Shown piece by piece: positions 1 through 7,748 of a stretch of DNA of 35,021 nucleotides (position 1 is the first letter of the stretch; every line of letters starts with the position of its first letter). The notes beneath the pieces are model-generated. The model had not been told where the DNA came from. It made no database searches and worked only from the letters and a program-made list of their open reading frames with translations. The translations under genes and the position numbers were made by a program. The stretch is from Natrinema pallidum DSM 3751 (GTDB lineage Archaea; Halobacteriota; Halobacteria; Halobacteriales; Natrialbaceae). The stretch is taken from NCBI RefSeq assembly GCF_000337615.1, contig NZ_AOII01000039.1, positions 1 to 35,021 of the forward strand, given 5' to 3'.

Positions 1-161
1 GACGGCGGTCGAATTTTACGGATTTCTAATTGAATTCCCCGATTTTGAACCTACTGTCCTCCTGCGATTTCTGGGGGTAAACACATACTCTGAACACTAC
101 CCTGCGCGCTCGATGGTCCCGACGCGGGATCGGCAGGGCCGGCCGACACGTGGGGACACCG

Positions 162-1283
162 TTAGTCGTCGGGTAACGTCAGCACGTTCTCCCGCCCGAT
201 TCGGAACACCTCGATCTCGTCGTTCTCGCGCAGGTCGCCGACGACCTGACTCGTCTTGGCCTCGGTCCAGTCCAGTTCCGAGACGACCTGCTGTTGTTTG
301 ACCCGGCCGCCGCGTGCCTCGAGCAGTCGCAGGACGCGTTCCTCGTTGCTCAGCAACTCCGGCGGGGGGTCGTCGGGGACGGACCGCTCGGAATCGGCCG
401 CGCCGTCGGGTCGGTGGACGGCCTCGTCCTCGGCGACGGTCGCCTCGCCGTCCGACCGTCTGCGACCGAGCAACCAGCCGGCCGCACCGACGGTCGCGAG
501 CAACGCGAGCGCGAGCGCGACGATCGTCCACGGCATCGACGGTTCCTCGGCGGACTGGGGCTCGTTCGCGCCCGCGTCGCTGTCCCGTATCAGCACGACC
601 CGGGGCTCGCCGTCGGGGAAGTTCCGTTCGCCCTCCCAGCCGACCGATCCGGCACCCGACTCGTCGGGCGACGGCTTCACCTGCGGCGCACCCTCGTTCT
701 CGTAGATGGCGTACTCTTCGGGCCAGCGGAACTGCAACGTCGTCCCGTCGGTGAGCGTAAAGCCGGAGAGCGCAGCGCCCGCCTCGATCCGATTGACCTG
801 GACGTGTGCGAAGTGAGCCCACTCGAATGCAACCTTCGCGTGGCCGATCTCCTCCGGTCTGGACGTCGTCTCCGTGGTGATGGAGACGTTCGAGAGCGAC
901 ATCTCCCGATCGGTCGCATTTTCCCCTTTGGAGAGCGTCTCGTTCCAACTCCGGCGTTCCTCGGCGACGTACCAGTCGGTCTCGCTCGAGATGTTCGCCT
1001 CCAACGACTCCCACTCGGCCGACCGGTTCTCGTCGGCGAGGTAGAACTGGTAGTCGACCGTCACCCGCGCCGAGCCGTTCTCGGTGATGAACACGTCGAT
1101 ATACGTCTGGTCCGCCTCTCCGAGCGTCGGCGTGCCGTTCGCGTCGCCCCCGGGCGCTTCCTGTAGCGCCGCTCGCTGTGTCCCGACGTCCGCCGTGACA
1201 CCGGCCGCCGCCGAGACGAACGCGATCGAAGACGCAACCACCACGAGCACACACAGTAGGGCCCGCAGCCCCCTCGCCTCCAT
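162..1283 (-). CDS. Membrane-anchored winged-helix regulator-like protein
   Basis: The 373-residue product starts with a signal-like hydrophobic segment (about residues 7-28). An extracytoplasmic beta-rich domain follows (about 55-235), then one clear membrane segment (about 250-273), a short acidic linker, and a C-terminal winged-helix domain (about 310-370) containing SNEERVLRLLEARGG. This order matches haloarchaeal membrane-bound transcriptional regulators with a DUF7345-like outer domain and a DUF7343-like helix-turn-helix; the DUF names are from memory. The C-terminal domain should face the cytoplasm and bind DNA, so the protein may pass an envelope signal to transcription; that is inference. 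The ATG lies about 27 nt from a TATA-like box, so the transcript is probably leaderless. It is divergent from the small membrane protein at 1370. Its target is unknown. Confidence 0.8.
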   Translation of the reverse strand: MEARGLRALLCVLVVVASSIAFVSAAAGVTADVGTQRAALQEAPGGDANGTPTLGEADQTYIDVFITENGSARVTVDYQFYLADENRSAEWESLEANISSETDWYVAEERRSWNETLSKGENATDREMSLSNVSITTETTSRPEEIGHAKVAFEWAHFAHVQVNRIEAGAALSGFTLTDGTTLQFRWPEEYAIYENEGAPQVKPSPDESGAGSVGWEGERNFPDGEPRVVLIRDSDAGANEPQSAEEPSMPWTIVALALALLATVGAAGWLLGRRRSDGEATVAEDEAVHRPDGAADSERSVPDDPPPELLSNEERVLRLLEARGGRVKQQQVVSELDWTEAKTSQVVGDLRENDEIEVFRIGRENVLTLPDD

Positions 1284-1304
1284 TACTATGACATGCCGGA
1301 GCCG

Positions 1305-1314
1305 TCTAAATAGG
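1305..1314 (-). promoter_or_regulatory. TATA-like box for the winged-helix gene
   Basis: The minus strand reads CCTATTTAGA, 22-31 nt before the ATG at 1283. This spacing fits a leaderless haloarchaeal promoter and supports the chosen start. Confidence 0.6.
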
Positions 1315-1338
1315 TCTTTCCGACCACCGTACCGACGT

Positions 1339-1349
1339 GTTTTTCAGCT
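1339..1349 (+). promoter_or_regulatory. TATA-like box for the 64-residue membrane protein
   Basis: The AT-rich block GTTTTTCAGCT ends about 20 nt before the ATG at 1370, placing a predicted transcription start at or near the start codon. Confidence 0.4.
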
Positions 1350-1369
1350 AGTCTCCCAAGCATGGCCGT

Positions 1370-1564
1370 ATGTTCGACACGCGCGGCGAACTCGAGATCG
1401 AGACCCTGCTGAAACTCGTCCTCGGGCTGGTCGCCGTCTTGCTCGTGCTCGAGATCATCGGCGCGGTGATCAACGGTCTCACGAGCCTGCTCGGTCCGTT
1501 CGCCCTCGTCGTCCAGTTCGCGATCGCCGTACTGATCGGCCTCTGGCTGCTCGACCGACTCTAA
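1370..1564 (+). CDS. Small two-helix membrane protein
   Basis: The 64-residue product has a short acidic N-terminus (MFDTRGELEIE) and then two hydrophobic helices (about residues 13-35 and 43-60) separated by a turn with SLLGPF. Small proteins of this shape are common in haloarchaea and are usually annotated as hypothetical; I believe this is a known DUF family but cannot name it securely. It is a single gene, divergent from the winged-helix membrane protein, with the 2H-phosphoesterase gene 67 nt downstream on the same strand. No catalytic motif is visible. Confidence 0.75.
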   Translation: MFDTRGELEIETLLKLVLGLVAVLLVLEIIGAVINGLTSLLGPFALVVQFAIAVLIGLWLLDRL

Positions 1565-1631
1565 TCCGGCGTCGAATCGTCCCCCGTGAGACCAGCAGAC
1601 TGATAGCCGCCTCGGCCCAACCGCGACTGAA

Positions 1632-2132
1632 GTGTACAGCGTCAACGTTCCGGTCCCCGGTCGCGTCCGGCAGCTCGCGAACCGGCTCCATCCCGACCTG
1701 ATCGGGTTCGAGACCGTCCGCGAGGATCACTCCTGTCTGCTCAAGCGACTCGGCGAGGCCGACCACGTCGCACAGCTTCAACACCGTGCCCACCGCGCGC
1801 TCGAGGGAACCCCCGCCGTCGAGGCCGCGATCACGGGCATCGACTACTTCGAGGACCCGCCGCTCGGTTCGGCTCCAGTGGTCTATTTAGCCGTCGACAG
1901 TCCCGGACTCGAGGACGTTCACGCCGCCCTCACCGAGGCCTTCGAACCCGTCGACGGGCTCGAGGGCGGCGACTACGTGCCGCACGTGACGCTGGCCCGC
2001 GGCGGCGACCTCGCGACCGCACGCCGACTAGCCGACCGCGAGATCGACCCGATTCGATGGACGGTCAGCGAACTCGAGTTCTGGGACGGGACGGACAAGC
2101 TGCCGGTGAGCCGCGTTTCGTTGCCGTCCTGA
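1632..2132 (+). CDS. 2'-5' RNA ligase / 2H phosphoesterase family protein
   Basis: The 166-residue product belongs to the 2H phosphoesterase superfamily (2'-5' RNA ligase, or RNA 2',3'-cyclic phosphodiesterase, ThpR-like), which acts on cyclic phosphates of RNA ends. The second catalytic motif is intact, HVTL at residues 118-121. The first is at residues 33-36 (HSCL, followed by LKRLGE), where family members usually have HxT/S; cysteine takes the Thr/Ser place. The length is near the family norm of about 180. The start is a GTG at 1632, with a weak box (CTGATAGCC, about 1598-1606) at leaderless distance. It is convergent with the helicase gene, and a hairpin spans both stop codons. Confidence 0.82.
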   Translation: MYSVNVPVPGRVRQLANRLHPDLIGFETVREDHSCLLKRLGEADHVAQLQHRAHRALEGTPAVEAAITGIDYFEDPPLGSAPVVYLAVDSPGLEDVHAALTEAFEPVDGLEGGDYVPHVTLARGGDLATARRLADREIDPIRWTVSELEFWDGTDKLPVSRVSLPS

Positions 2133-2150
2133 CCCCGCGGGTTGGGGTCA
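2130..2150. terminator. Hairpin shared by two convergent genes
   Basis: TGACCCC (2130-2136) and GGGGTCA (2144-2150) form a perfect 7-bp stem with a 7-nt loop. The stem ends are the TGA stop codons of the plus-strand phosphoesterase gene and the minus-strand helicase gene. Structure and position suggest a bidirectional terminator or 3'-end stabiliser; no T-run follows. Confidence 0.5.
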
Positions 2151-4319
2151 CGGAGCCGGCGGGTCGCCGTCGTAGGCGTCGTGACCGCCGTAGAAGTTGA
2201 GCATCGAGAACTTGAGCTTCTCCGGGTCGATATCGATCAGTTCCTCGCGTTCCTCGTGGGGGAAGATGCCGTTGACGCTATACTTGCCGAGGTCCGGTTT
2301 CGCACGCCTCGAGTAGCGTCGGTCGAGCAGTGCGCGGACGCCGACCTCCTCGGGTGAGCGGATGACCCGGCCCAGGGCCTGCCTGGTCTTGCGGATCGTC
2401 GGGATCTCGACGGCGTAGCGCCAGCCCGTGTCGGTGCCGTCGAAGGCCACGTCGTAGGCGTCCTGGACTGCCTCGGCGCGGTCGTCCAGGTGCGGATAGG
2501 GGACGCCGACGACCAGGACCGTGTTCGCGTCGTCGCCGTCGAAGCTCACGCCCTCGGCGAGCGTGCCCCACAGCGAGGTACAGAGCACCGCGCCGTCGTC
2601 CGCGACGAACTGCTGCCGGAGTTCCTCGACGGACTGGCCCGGCTCGTCCAGGTAGAGCGTCCGATCGCTGCGGCTCACGAGCCGGTCGGCGTACCGGCTC
2701 GCCTCGCCGTAGTTGGGGAAGAAGGCGAGCGTGTTGCCCGGCGTCATTCGGACGGCGTCGTGGATCGTCTCCGTGACCGTCTCCTGGACGGCAGGATCGT
2801 CGCGATCCGAGGAGAACAACGGCGGCGTCTCGACGGCGTACGTGCGGCGATTCTCCGCGGGGAACCCCAGCCCGTAGCCCATCGTCACCGTGTCCTCGAG
2901 ACCGAGCACGTTCCCCGTGACCTCGAACGGCTGGATGGTTGCGCTCATCAGGACGGTCGCGTAGATCTCGTCGAACAACGTGCCGGTCACTTGCCGCGGG
3001 AGACAGGAGTACAGCTCCGCGCGGCCGTACACCTCGTCGGTGCCGGCGTCACGGGTGACGGCGACGACCGGATAGAGCCCCTCCGCCGAGCCCTCGGCCA
3101 TCCACGCACTGATGAAGCCGGCAGCCTGGAGGGTTTGACACTCCGTCCGCGTGGCCGTCTCGCCCTCCCGATACGCTTCCTCGTACTGCTCGTCTAGCTT
3201 CCGGCCGAGTTTCATCGCGGCCTCGAGATCGTCCTCGATCCCCCGACCGGAGTACCGCTGGAGGAACGCGAGCGTGAGATCGTCCTTGCGGTCCTCGTTG
3301 GCGATCGACACGTCGGACCAGGTGTTGTCGATCCCCTCGCGGTCGCCGAACCCGAGGGACTCCTCGTAGGTCTCGACGAGCGCGTGGTGGAACGCCGAGA
3401 GGACGTTCGCGGCGTCCTCGGAGCGCGGATCGTCCGCGTCGGCTACCTCGTCCAATGCGGCGTCGAACGTCCGCTCGGAGCAGGTCCGAGTCGCGTGCTC
3501 GCGGGCGGCGTCCTCGACGTTGTGGGCCTCGTCGAAGACGGCGATGATATCGTCCGGATCGCGGCCCAGCCAGCGGAAGAACTGCTCGCGAATGGTCGCA
3601 TCGAGCAGGTGATGGTAGTTACAGACGACCAGATCGACGCCCTCGAGCCCCTCCTTGAGGAGTTCGTAGCCGCAGAACTGCTGTCGGTCGGCGTAGTCGT
3701 AAATCTCGTCCGGCGTGCGGACGTCCTCGAAGAGCCACCCGAAGAAGTCGTCCGTGTTCTGCGTCAGGTTGTTCCGGTAGTAGTCACAGACGGTCTGCTC
3801 TGCTAACTCCTCGAGTCGCTCCTCGATGGTCTCGAGTTCGTCCATCACCGCCGAGCGAGCGTCGGCCGCCGAGCCGTCGCCGTCCTGACTCGCCGCGAGC
3901 AGTTCGCGTTGCCGGCGCTCGAGTTGCTCGCGGTCGCGTTCGGCGTCGACGACGGCGCGGGTGTTGTCCCGCAGCGTCTGACACTCCTCGTAGCCGACGT
4001 CGATGTGACACATCGACGCTTTTCCCTTGAACACGACCGCGCGGATGGACTCCTCGCGGGTGATCGCGCGGGCCTCGGCGACGAACTGACGCATCTGCTG
4101 ATGGACGTTGGTCGTGATGACGACCGTCTTGTCCTGCTCGCGAGCGATCTCGAGGGCGGGGACGAGCGACGAGAGGGTCTTGCCGGTCCCGCAGGCCCCC
4201 TCGAAGAGGACGTCCTGACCCCGGTGGAGGGCGTTGTGGATGCGGTCCATCGCCTCGCGCTGGTTCTCGTACGGCTGGTCGTACGGGAAAAAGCGCATGT
4301 ACCCGGCAGTCTCGGACAC
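2148..4319 (-). CDS. ATP-dependent DNA helicase, XPD/DinG-type iron-sulfur superfamily 2
   Basis: This 723-residue DNA-unwinding ATPase has Walker A GACGTGKT at residues 41-48 and a DEAH box at 263-266. Four cysteines between them (C104, C113, C178, C216) fit the [4Fe-4S] cluster domain of XPD/Rad3/DinG helicases. Helicase domain 2 includes VLMSATIQPFEV and ends with QALGRVIRSPEEVGVRALLD (motif VI). An acidic insert (about 120-170) between the second and third cysteines should be a coiled arch. Members act in DNA repair or in resolving structures; which role applies here is not visible. The GTG at 4319 lies about 27 nt from a TATA-like box; the ATG at 4298 (MRFFPYDQ) is an alternative start. 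Confidence 0.92.
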   Translation of the reverse strand: MSETAGYMRFFPYDQPYENQREAMDRIHNALHRGQDVLFEGACGTGKTLSSLVPALEIAREQDKTVVITTNVHQQMRQFVAEARAITREESIRAVVFKGKASMCHIDVGYEECQTLRDNTRAVVDAERDREQLERRQRELLAASQDGDGSAADARSAVMDELETIEERLEELAEQTVCDYYRNNLTQNTDDFFGWLFEDVRTPDEIYDYADRQQFCGYELLKEGLEGVDLVVCNYHHLLDATIREQFFRWLGRDPDDIIAVFDEAHNVEDAAREHATRTCSERTFDAALDEVADADDPRSEDAANVLSAFHHALVETYEESLGFGDREGIDNTWSDVSIANEDRKDDLTLAFLQRYSGRGIEDDLEAAMKLGRKLDEQYEEAYREGETATRTECQTLQAAGFISAWMAEGSAEGLYPVVAVTRDAGTDEVYGRAELYSCLPRQVTGTLFDEIYATVLMSATIQPFEVTGNVLGLEDTVTMGYGLGFPAENRRTYAVETPPLFSSDRDDPAVQETVTETIHDAVRMTPGNTLAFFPNYGEASRYADRLVSRSDRTLYLDEPGQSVEELRQQFVADDGAVLCTSLWGTLAEGVSFDGDDANTVLVVGVPYPHLDDRAEAVQDAYDVAFDGTDTGWRYAVEIPTIRKTRQALGRVIRSPEEVGVRALLDRRYSRRAKPDLGKYSVNGIFPHEEREELIDIDPEKLKFSMLNFYGGHDAYDGDPPAP

Positions 4320-4343
4320 ACGAGACGATAGGTTCGCGCTGCG

Positions 4344-4351
4344 ATAAAAGG
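4344..4351 (-). promoter_or_regulatory. TATA-like box for the helicase gene
   Basis: The minus strand reads CCTTTTAT, 25-32 nt before the GTG at 4319, giving a leaderless transcript that starts near the codon. Confidence 0.6.
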
Positions 4352-4464
4352 ATTCGTCTCGATTCGGACGCTCCGTTTACATGACCGACGGCGGGGATGC
4401 CCGCCAACACCCGGCCGGCGATCGCGCGCTACAGGGCCATCCGTCTCGAGTCCCTGCCCCTCGT

Positions 4465-4875
4465 ATGCCCATTCCCGGATACGATTCGAGTGCCGTCGCC
4501 GAGTATCCGCTCGAGCGGGTGGGGGCGCGCGTCGACCTCGTGGCCGGCGTCGTCCCCGACGCGTTCGGCCTCCGGAAGAGCGGCCACGAGCCGCCGGTCG
4601 ACGCGCTCGCCGATCCCGTCGATCTCGTGGCGTACGAGGAGTTGAAGGCGGTCGAAGCGGTCAGGATCGCTCTGGTCTACGATCCCTCGAAGCTACCCCC
4701 CGGCGCGAGCCCGACCGACGTCGCGGTCGCCGTCGACACGGCGGACGGTTGGGAGCCCCTCGAGTCGACGGTCGATCTCGAGGAGACGACGGTGACGGCG
4801 GTGTTGAACGATCGGCCGCCGGGCTCGACGGTCGTAGCGAGGTACGACGATACGGACGACAAACGCGAAGAATAG
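4465..4875 (+). CDS. Haloarchaeal beta-domain protein of unknown function
   Basis: The 136-residue product from ATG 4465 (MPIPGYDSS) is not recognised with certainty. Its C-terminal half (VRIALVYDPSKLPPGASPTD, then DGWEPLESTVD and TTVTAVLNDRPPGSTVVARY) resembles the beta-sandwich modules of haloarchaeal surface proteins, where a phrase like dgWeple.s.vd..ttvta precedes a final strand. No signal peptide or membrane helix is visible, so its place in the cell is unclear. The frame is open back to an ATG at 4381, but those 28 codons have many A/T third positions, unlike the GC-ending codons after 4465, so the later start is preferred. It is convergent with the CDF transporter gene. Confidence 0.6.
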   Translation: MPIPGYDSSAVAEYPLERVGARVDLVAGVVPDAFGLRKSGHEPPVDALADPVDLVAYEELKAVEAVRIALVYDPSKLPPGASPTDVAVAVDTADGWEPLESTVDLEETTVTAVLNDRPPGSTVVARYDDTDDKREE

Positions 4876-4893
4876 CGCGGTCGGACGACCGCG
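4876..4893. terminator. Hairpin between convergent genes
   Basis: CGCGGTC (4876-4882), loop GGAC, and GACCGCG (4887-4893) form a perfect 7-bp stem directly after the plus-strand stop codon and just before the minus-strand transporter stop at 4896. A bidirectional terminator is likely. Confidence 0.5.
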
Positions 4894-4895
4894 GG

Positions 4896-5840
4896 CTACG
4901 TCTCGGGCTCGATGTAGACCTTCTCGACCTGCTCGTCGTGGTCCATCAGGGCGAGTTCGATCTGGGTGATACGGTCGTTGATCGTCTCGGCGTCGAGATC
5001 GGGCTCGAAGGCCACGTCGGCGGTGACGAGCAACTCCTCGGCACCGAAGTAGACGGTTCGGAAGTCGACGAGTTCGGTGACGCCGTCCCAGCCCGCGACG
5101 ATCTCGCGAAGTTCGTCCTCGGCCTCCTTCGGCAGGCTCTCGCCGAGGATGAGCCGCTTGTTTTGCCAGGCGAGCGCGACCGCGAATCCCATGAGCATGA
5201 GTCCGATGAGGAGCGCGGAGGCGGCGTCGTACATCGGGTTCCCGGTCGTCCGCGTGAGATACACGCCGAAGAGGGCGATCCCCGCACCGGCGAGCGCGAT
5301 GGTGTCCTCGGTGAGCGCGGTCAGGGTCGTCACGTCGCTGGTCTTGCGGAACGCCTCGCGGAGGGTGGTCCAGCCGTACTCGTCCATCTGGCGGCTGATT
5401 CCCTGGTAGGCCTTCCAGAGCGCGTAGGACTCGAACACGATCGCCCCGAGCAACACGGCGTAGTTGACGAAAACCGGATCGAACGTCTGTCCCAGCAGCG
5501 TCACGTCCTCGCTCGCCCGGTGGACGCCGCCGTGGGTCAAAGCGTCGTAACCGTGACGGGCGCTCTCCCAGCCGGCGATCCCGAAGAGCATGACGCTCAC
5601 GAGAAGGCTGTAGAAGAACTGCGCCTTCCCGTGACCGAACGGGTGTTCGCGGGTCGCCTCCTGTGCGCCGTACGTGATCCCGATCAGCAGGAAGATCTGG
5701 TTCCCCGTGTCCGAGATCGAGTGATACGTCTCCGACAGCATCGCCGGGCTCCCGGTCAACAGAAACCCGCCGAACTTCAGAACCGCGATCGCACCGTTCG
5801 CGAACAGTGCGGCGAGCACGACGGAGGTACTACTGGCCAT
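4896..5840 (-). CDS. Cation diffusion facilitator (CDF) metal transporter
   Basis: The 314-residue inner-membrane protein has the CDF layout: about six helices (residues 5-235) and a C-terminal cytoplasmic alpha/beta domain (about 236-314). Metal-site residues are H40 and D44 (HSISDTGN, second helix) and E178-D179 (LTEDTIAL, fifth helix), plus HPFGHGKAQFF at 66-76. Glutamate in place of the usual fifth-helix histidine recalls the SLC30A9-like branch; this subgroup call is inference. CDF proteins export divalent metals such as Zn, Mn, Fe or Co in exchange for protons; the metal cannot be read here. The start lies about 26-37 nt from a strong TATA-like box. The nearby phosphoesterase is divergent and not clearly linked. 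Confidence 0.9.
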   Translation of the reverse strand: MASSTSVVLAALFANGAIAVLKFGGFLLTGSPAMLSETYHSISDTGNQIFLLIGITYGAQEATREHPFGHGKAQFFYSLLVSVMLFGIAGWESARHGYDALTHGGVHRASEDVTLLGQTFDPVFVNYAVLLGAIVFESYALWKAYQGISRQMDEYGWTTLREAFRKTSDVTTLTALTEDTIALAGAGIALFGVYLTRTTGNPMYDAASALLIGLMLMGFAVALAWQNKRLILGESLPKEAEDELREIVAGWDGVTELVDFRTVYFGAEELLVTADVAFEPDLDAETINDRITQIELALMDHDEQVEKVYIEPET

Positions 5841-5865
5841 CGACGGCGACTACGAAGGGACGCCC

Positions 5866-5877
5866 TAAAAGTATAAG
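5866..5877 (-). promoter_or_regulatory. TATA-like box for the CDF transporter
   Basis: The minus strand reads CTTATACTTTTA, centred about 31 nt before the ATG at 5840. It is one of the clearest boxes in the window and predicts a very short leader. Confidence 0.6.
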
Positions 5878-5997
5878 CCGCTCTAGATCGGCTTCGGCCG
5901 CCGACCGAAGCCGATCGACTCCCCTCCGGGCCGCGCTCCCGGACGCATCGCGGACCGCATCCGAAAGGGACCTGTCAGTGACGGGCGAAGGCCGATC

Positions 5998-6519
5998 ATG
6001 ATCGCGATTTTCTCCGACACGCACAGCAGTCGCGGCCACGAACTCGAGGGCAACGCACTGACCGCGGCCCGGGAGGCCGACACCGTCATCCACGCCGGCG
6101 ACTTCACGACCGAGGCAGCGCTCGAGGCGTTTCAGACGGAGTGTAATCGGCTGGACGCGGTCCACGGAAACGCCGACAGTGCGGCGGTACGCGACCGACT
6201 TCCGACGGCGCGCGTCGTCGAGGCCGGTGGCGTCCGGTTCGCCGTCACGCACCGACGGGACGGCGGCGAGACGGGGCTCGCGATGTTCGGACGCTCGCGA
6301 GGGGCCGACGTCGTCGTCTCCGGACACACCCACCGGCCGACGGTCGTCGAGACCGACGAGGCCGTCCTGCTCAACCCCGGCAGCCACGCCGATCCGCGCG
6401 GGAATCGACCGGGGTTCGCCGTGCTCGAGGAACGCGGGGACGGCGAAAGCGGGCTCGAGGGCGAGATTCGCGAACCGGACGGGGCGGTGCTCGAGGCGTT
6501 CGGCGTGCCGACGGCGTAG
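5998..6519 (+). CDS. YfcE/MJ0936-like metallophosphoesterase
   Basis: The 173-residue calcineurin-like phosphodiesterase keeps every metal-binding motif: D7 and H9 (FSDTH), D35 (HAGD), N58 (HGN), H85 (VTHR), and H110/H112 (SGHTH). Family enzymes hydrolyse phosphodiester or phosphomonoester bonds with two divalent metals; the natural substrate is usually unknown. The length matches the small YfcE/MJ0936 group (about 165-185). It is cytoplasmic and shares an intergenic region with the divergent CDF transporter gene. No convincing TATA box is seen, so the ATG at 5998 rests on protein alignment by eye. Confidence 0.9.
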   Translation: MIAIFSDTHSSRGHELEGNALTAAREADTVIHAGDFTTEAALEAFQTECNRLDAVHGNADSAAVRDRLPTARVVEAGGVRFAVTHRRDGGETGLAMFGRSRGADVVVSGHTHRPTVVETDEAVLLNPGSHADPRGNRPGFAVLEERGDGESGLEGEIREPDGAVLEAFGVPTA

Positions 6520-6912
6520 CTCGCCGAGACTGTGGGGAGGACGGTGGCGAGCCGGTGGAGGGGAGCGACAGAACGAGCGACAGCGCCAGCGGGGACCGGC
6601 GGATATGCGATCGGTATCGATCGGTGCCGGCCGCCCGTTCGAACCGGAGTGTCGGACGGGAACGGGCACGAGCGGCCGGTGCGATCGGGAGGTAGTGATC
6701 GTCGGGGACGGTGGCCTCGATCTCGAGGGCGATCCTCGAATCGGTGGAGGGGAAGCGATCGAGGCCGATCTCAACCGAGTAGTCAGACGACGTTATAGTC
6801 AGCGCAAGCTGAAAGACCAGTTTTAGTTACTATTTCATTAGCGAGACGTCGGCGCGGATTCAACCAAGCGAGGTCGAAACTGTTAACCACACTGACAGTG
6901 TAGCCGCGGCAT
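6520..6912. other. Intergenic stretch without a supported gene
   Basis: The first 260 bases are GC-rich and stay open in a few frames, but the translations are arginine-rich and unlike haloarchaeal proteins. From about 6790 the sequence turns AT-rich (TTTTAGTTACTATTTCATTA near 6821-6840), marking the left edge of the AT-richer island that holds the halocin-like gene. Confidence 0.5.
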
Positions 6913-7059
6913 ATGCTGGATTCCATCATCGGTCTCCTTCCCGACGATCCCGTCATCGTCGCGGTCGTCGTGATCCTGCTGTCGCTCGTCTTCTTCGGCT
7001 ATCTCCTCGTGCGCCGGACGGTCCTCGAGTTCCGCGACGGAATGCGCGGCGACCGCTGA
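6913..7059 (+). CDS. 48-residue single-span membrane protein
   Basis: ATG 6913 to TGA 7059 encodes MLDSIIGLLPDDPVI, then a hydrophobic helix (about residues 14-33) and a charged tail (VRRTVLEFRDGMRGDR). Codons end mostly in G or C, like the host genes, which supports real coding. Very short single-span proteins of this type occur across haloarchaea; I cannot name a function. It is convergent with another tiny membrane ORF at 7085-7225. Confidence 0.6.
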   Translation: MLDSIIGLLPDDPVIVAVVVILLSLVFFGYLLVRRTVLEFRDGMRGDR

Positions 7060-7084
7060 TCGCCGAGACAAGCCGTCATACGGA

Positions 7085-7225
7085 TTACTGTAACGATTTA
7101 CCGGCGCACCCCCAGAGCATCGGGATTGCGCCGGCAATGACGTACAGCAGACCGTATCGGCTGAACGCGTCCTCGAGTTTCCAATCAAAAATTTGGCGAG
7201 TCTGGCATGTCCCGTTCCCCCGCAT
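7085..7225 (-). CDS. 46-residue putative membrane protein
   Basis: ATG 7225 to TAA 7085 encodes an N-terminal charged part containing FDWKLEDAFSRYG (residues 13-25), then one hydrophobic segment (LLYVIAGAIPMLWGCAG, 26-42). A TATA-like box lies 26-35 nt upstream, at leaderless distance. It lies downstream of the 80-residue membrane protein gene on the same strand, next to the halocin-like gene. The function is unknown, and it could be the tail of a decayed longer gene. Confidence 0.5.
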   Translation of the reverse strand: MRGNGTCQTRQIFDWKLEDAFSRYGLLYVIAGAIPMLWGCAGKSLQ

Positions 7226-7250
7226 ACATATTCAGCATCAAACGTAGAAC

Positions 7251-7260
7251 GATATACTTA
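7251..7260 (-). promoter_or_regulatory. TATA-like box for the 46-residue ORF
   Basis: The minus strand reads TAAGTATATC, centred about 30 nt before the ATG at 7225. Confidence 0.5.
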
Positions 7261-7271
7261 GCAACTCGGAC

Positions 7272-7514
7272 TCACTGATCGCTAGTCGTATCCATCCACT
7301 CGTCAGGCCGCTTCCACGGCGGCCAGTACACGTATAGCCACCGTACCGTCATGATGGTGATGGTAATACCGCCTAGCACCCCGATGGTTTCGAGACCGGT
7401 GGAATAGAGGTAGTATGCGAGAAAAACGGCGACGACCCATTTCGTTAGCAAGGCGAGACCTGCGCCGATTTCTAGCGATGTTCTAACTCGCGGTTCTTGA
7501 TCGGAAATTTTCAT
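7272..7514 (-). CDS. 80-residue two-helix membrane protein
   Basis: The product has an N-terminal polar part (MKISDQEPRVRTS), a first helix (about residues 15-40) containing LLTKWVVAVFLAYYLY, a second (about 44-66), and a tail with YWPPWKRPDEW. Codon use is less GC-biased than in the core genes of the window. It has its own TATA-like box and lies 234 bp downstream of the halocin-like gene on the same strand. No family was recognised; a role in handling or resisting the halocin-like peptide is possible but rests only on position. Confidence 0.65.
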   Translation of the reverse strand: MKISDQEPRVRTSLEIGAGLALLTKWVVAVFLAYYLYSTGLETIGVLGGITITIMTVRWLYVYWPPWKRPDEWMDTTSDQ

Positions 7515-7534
7515 AGGTAACCCACACCATTGAC

Positions 7535-7545
7535 ATACAAAAAAC
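7535..7545 (-). promoter_or_regulatory. TATA-like box for the 80-residue membrane protein
   Basis: The minus strand reads GTTTTTTGTAT, 21-31 nt before the ATG at 7514, consistent with a leaderless start. Confidence 0.5.
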
Positions 7546-7748
7546 TCCCCATTAGCGGCCGGTTCTAAATAGAGGACTCAGTCGGACCGAGCCGGAGAAC
7601 TTGACCGAACAGGCCGCGAATATCGAACTCGAGCACCCCCGCGTACGACCACTGTCCCCAGCGATAGAATTGGGGAGTGATGGCGGTTGTCGGACCGAAT
7701 TATAGCGGTGTACTGGAGTGTGAAATACAGTTCGTGAGAGCCGCTCAC

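Noticed and set aside
4381..4464. Earlier start for the beta-domain protein
   Set aside because: These 28 codons have many A/T-ending codons and no structure, unlike the codons after 4465.
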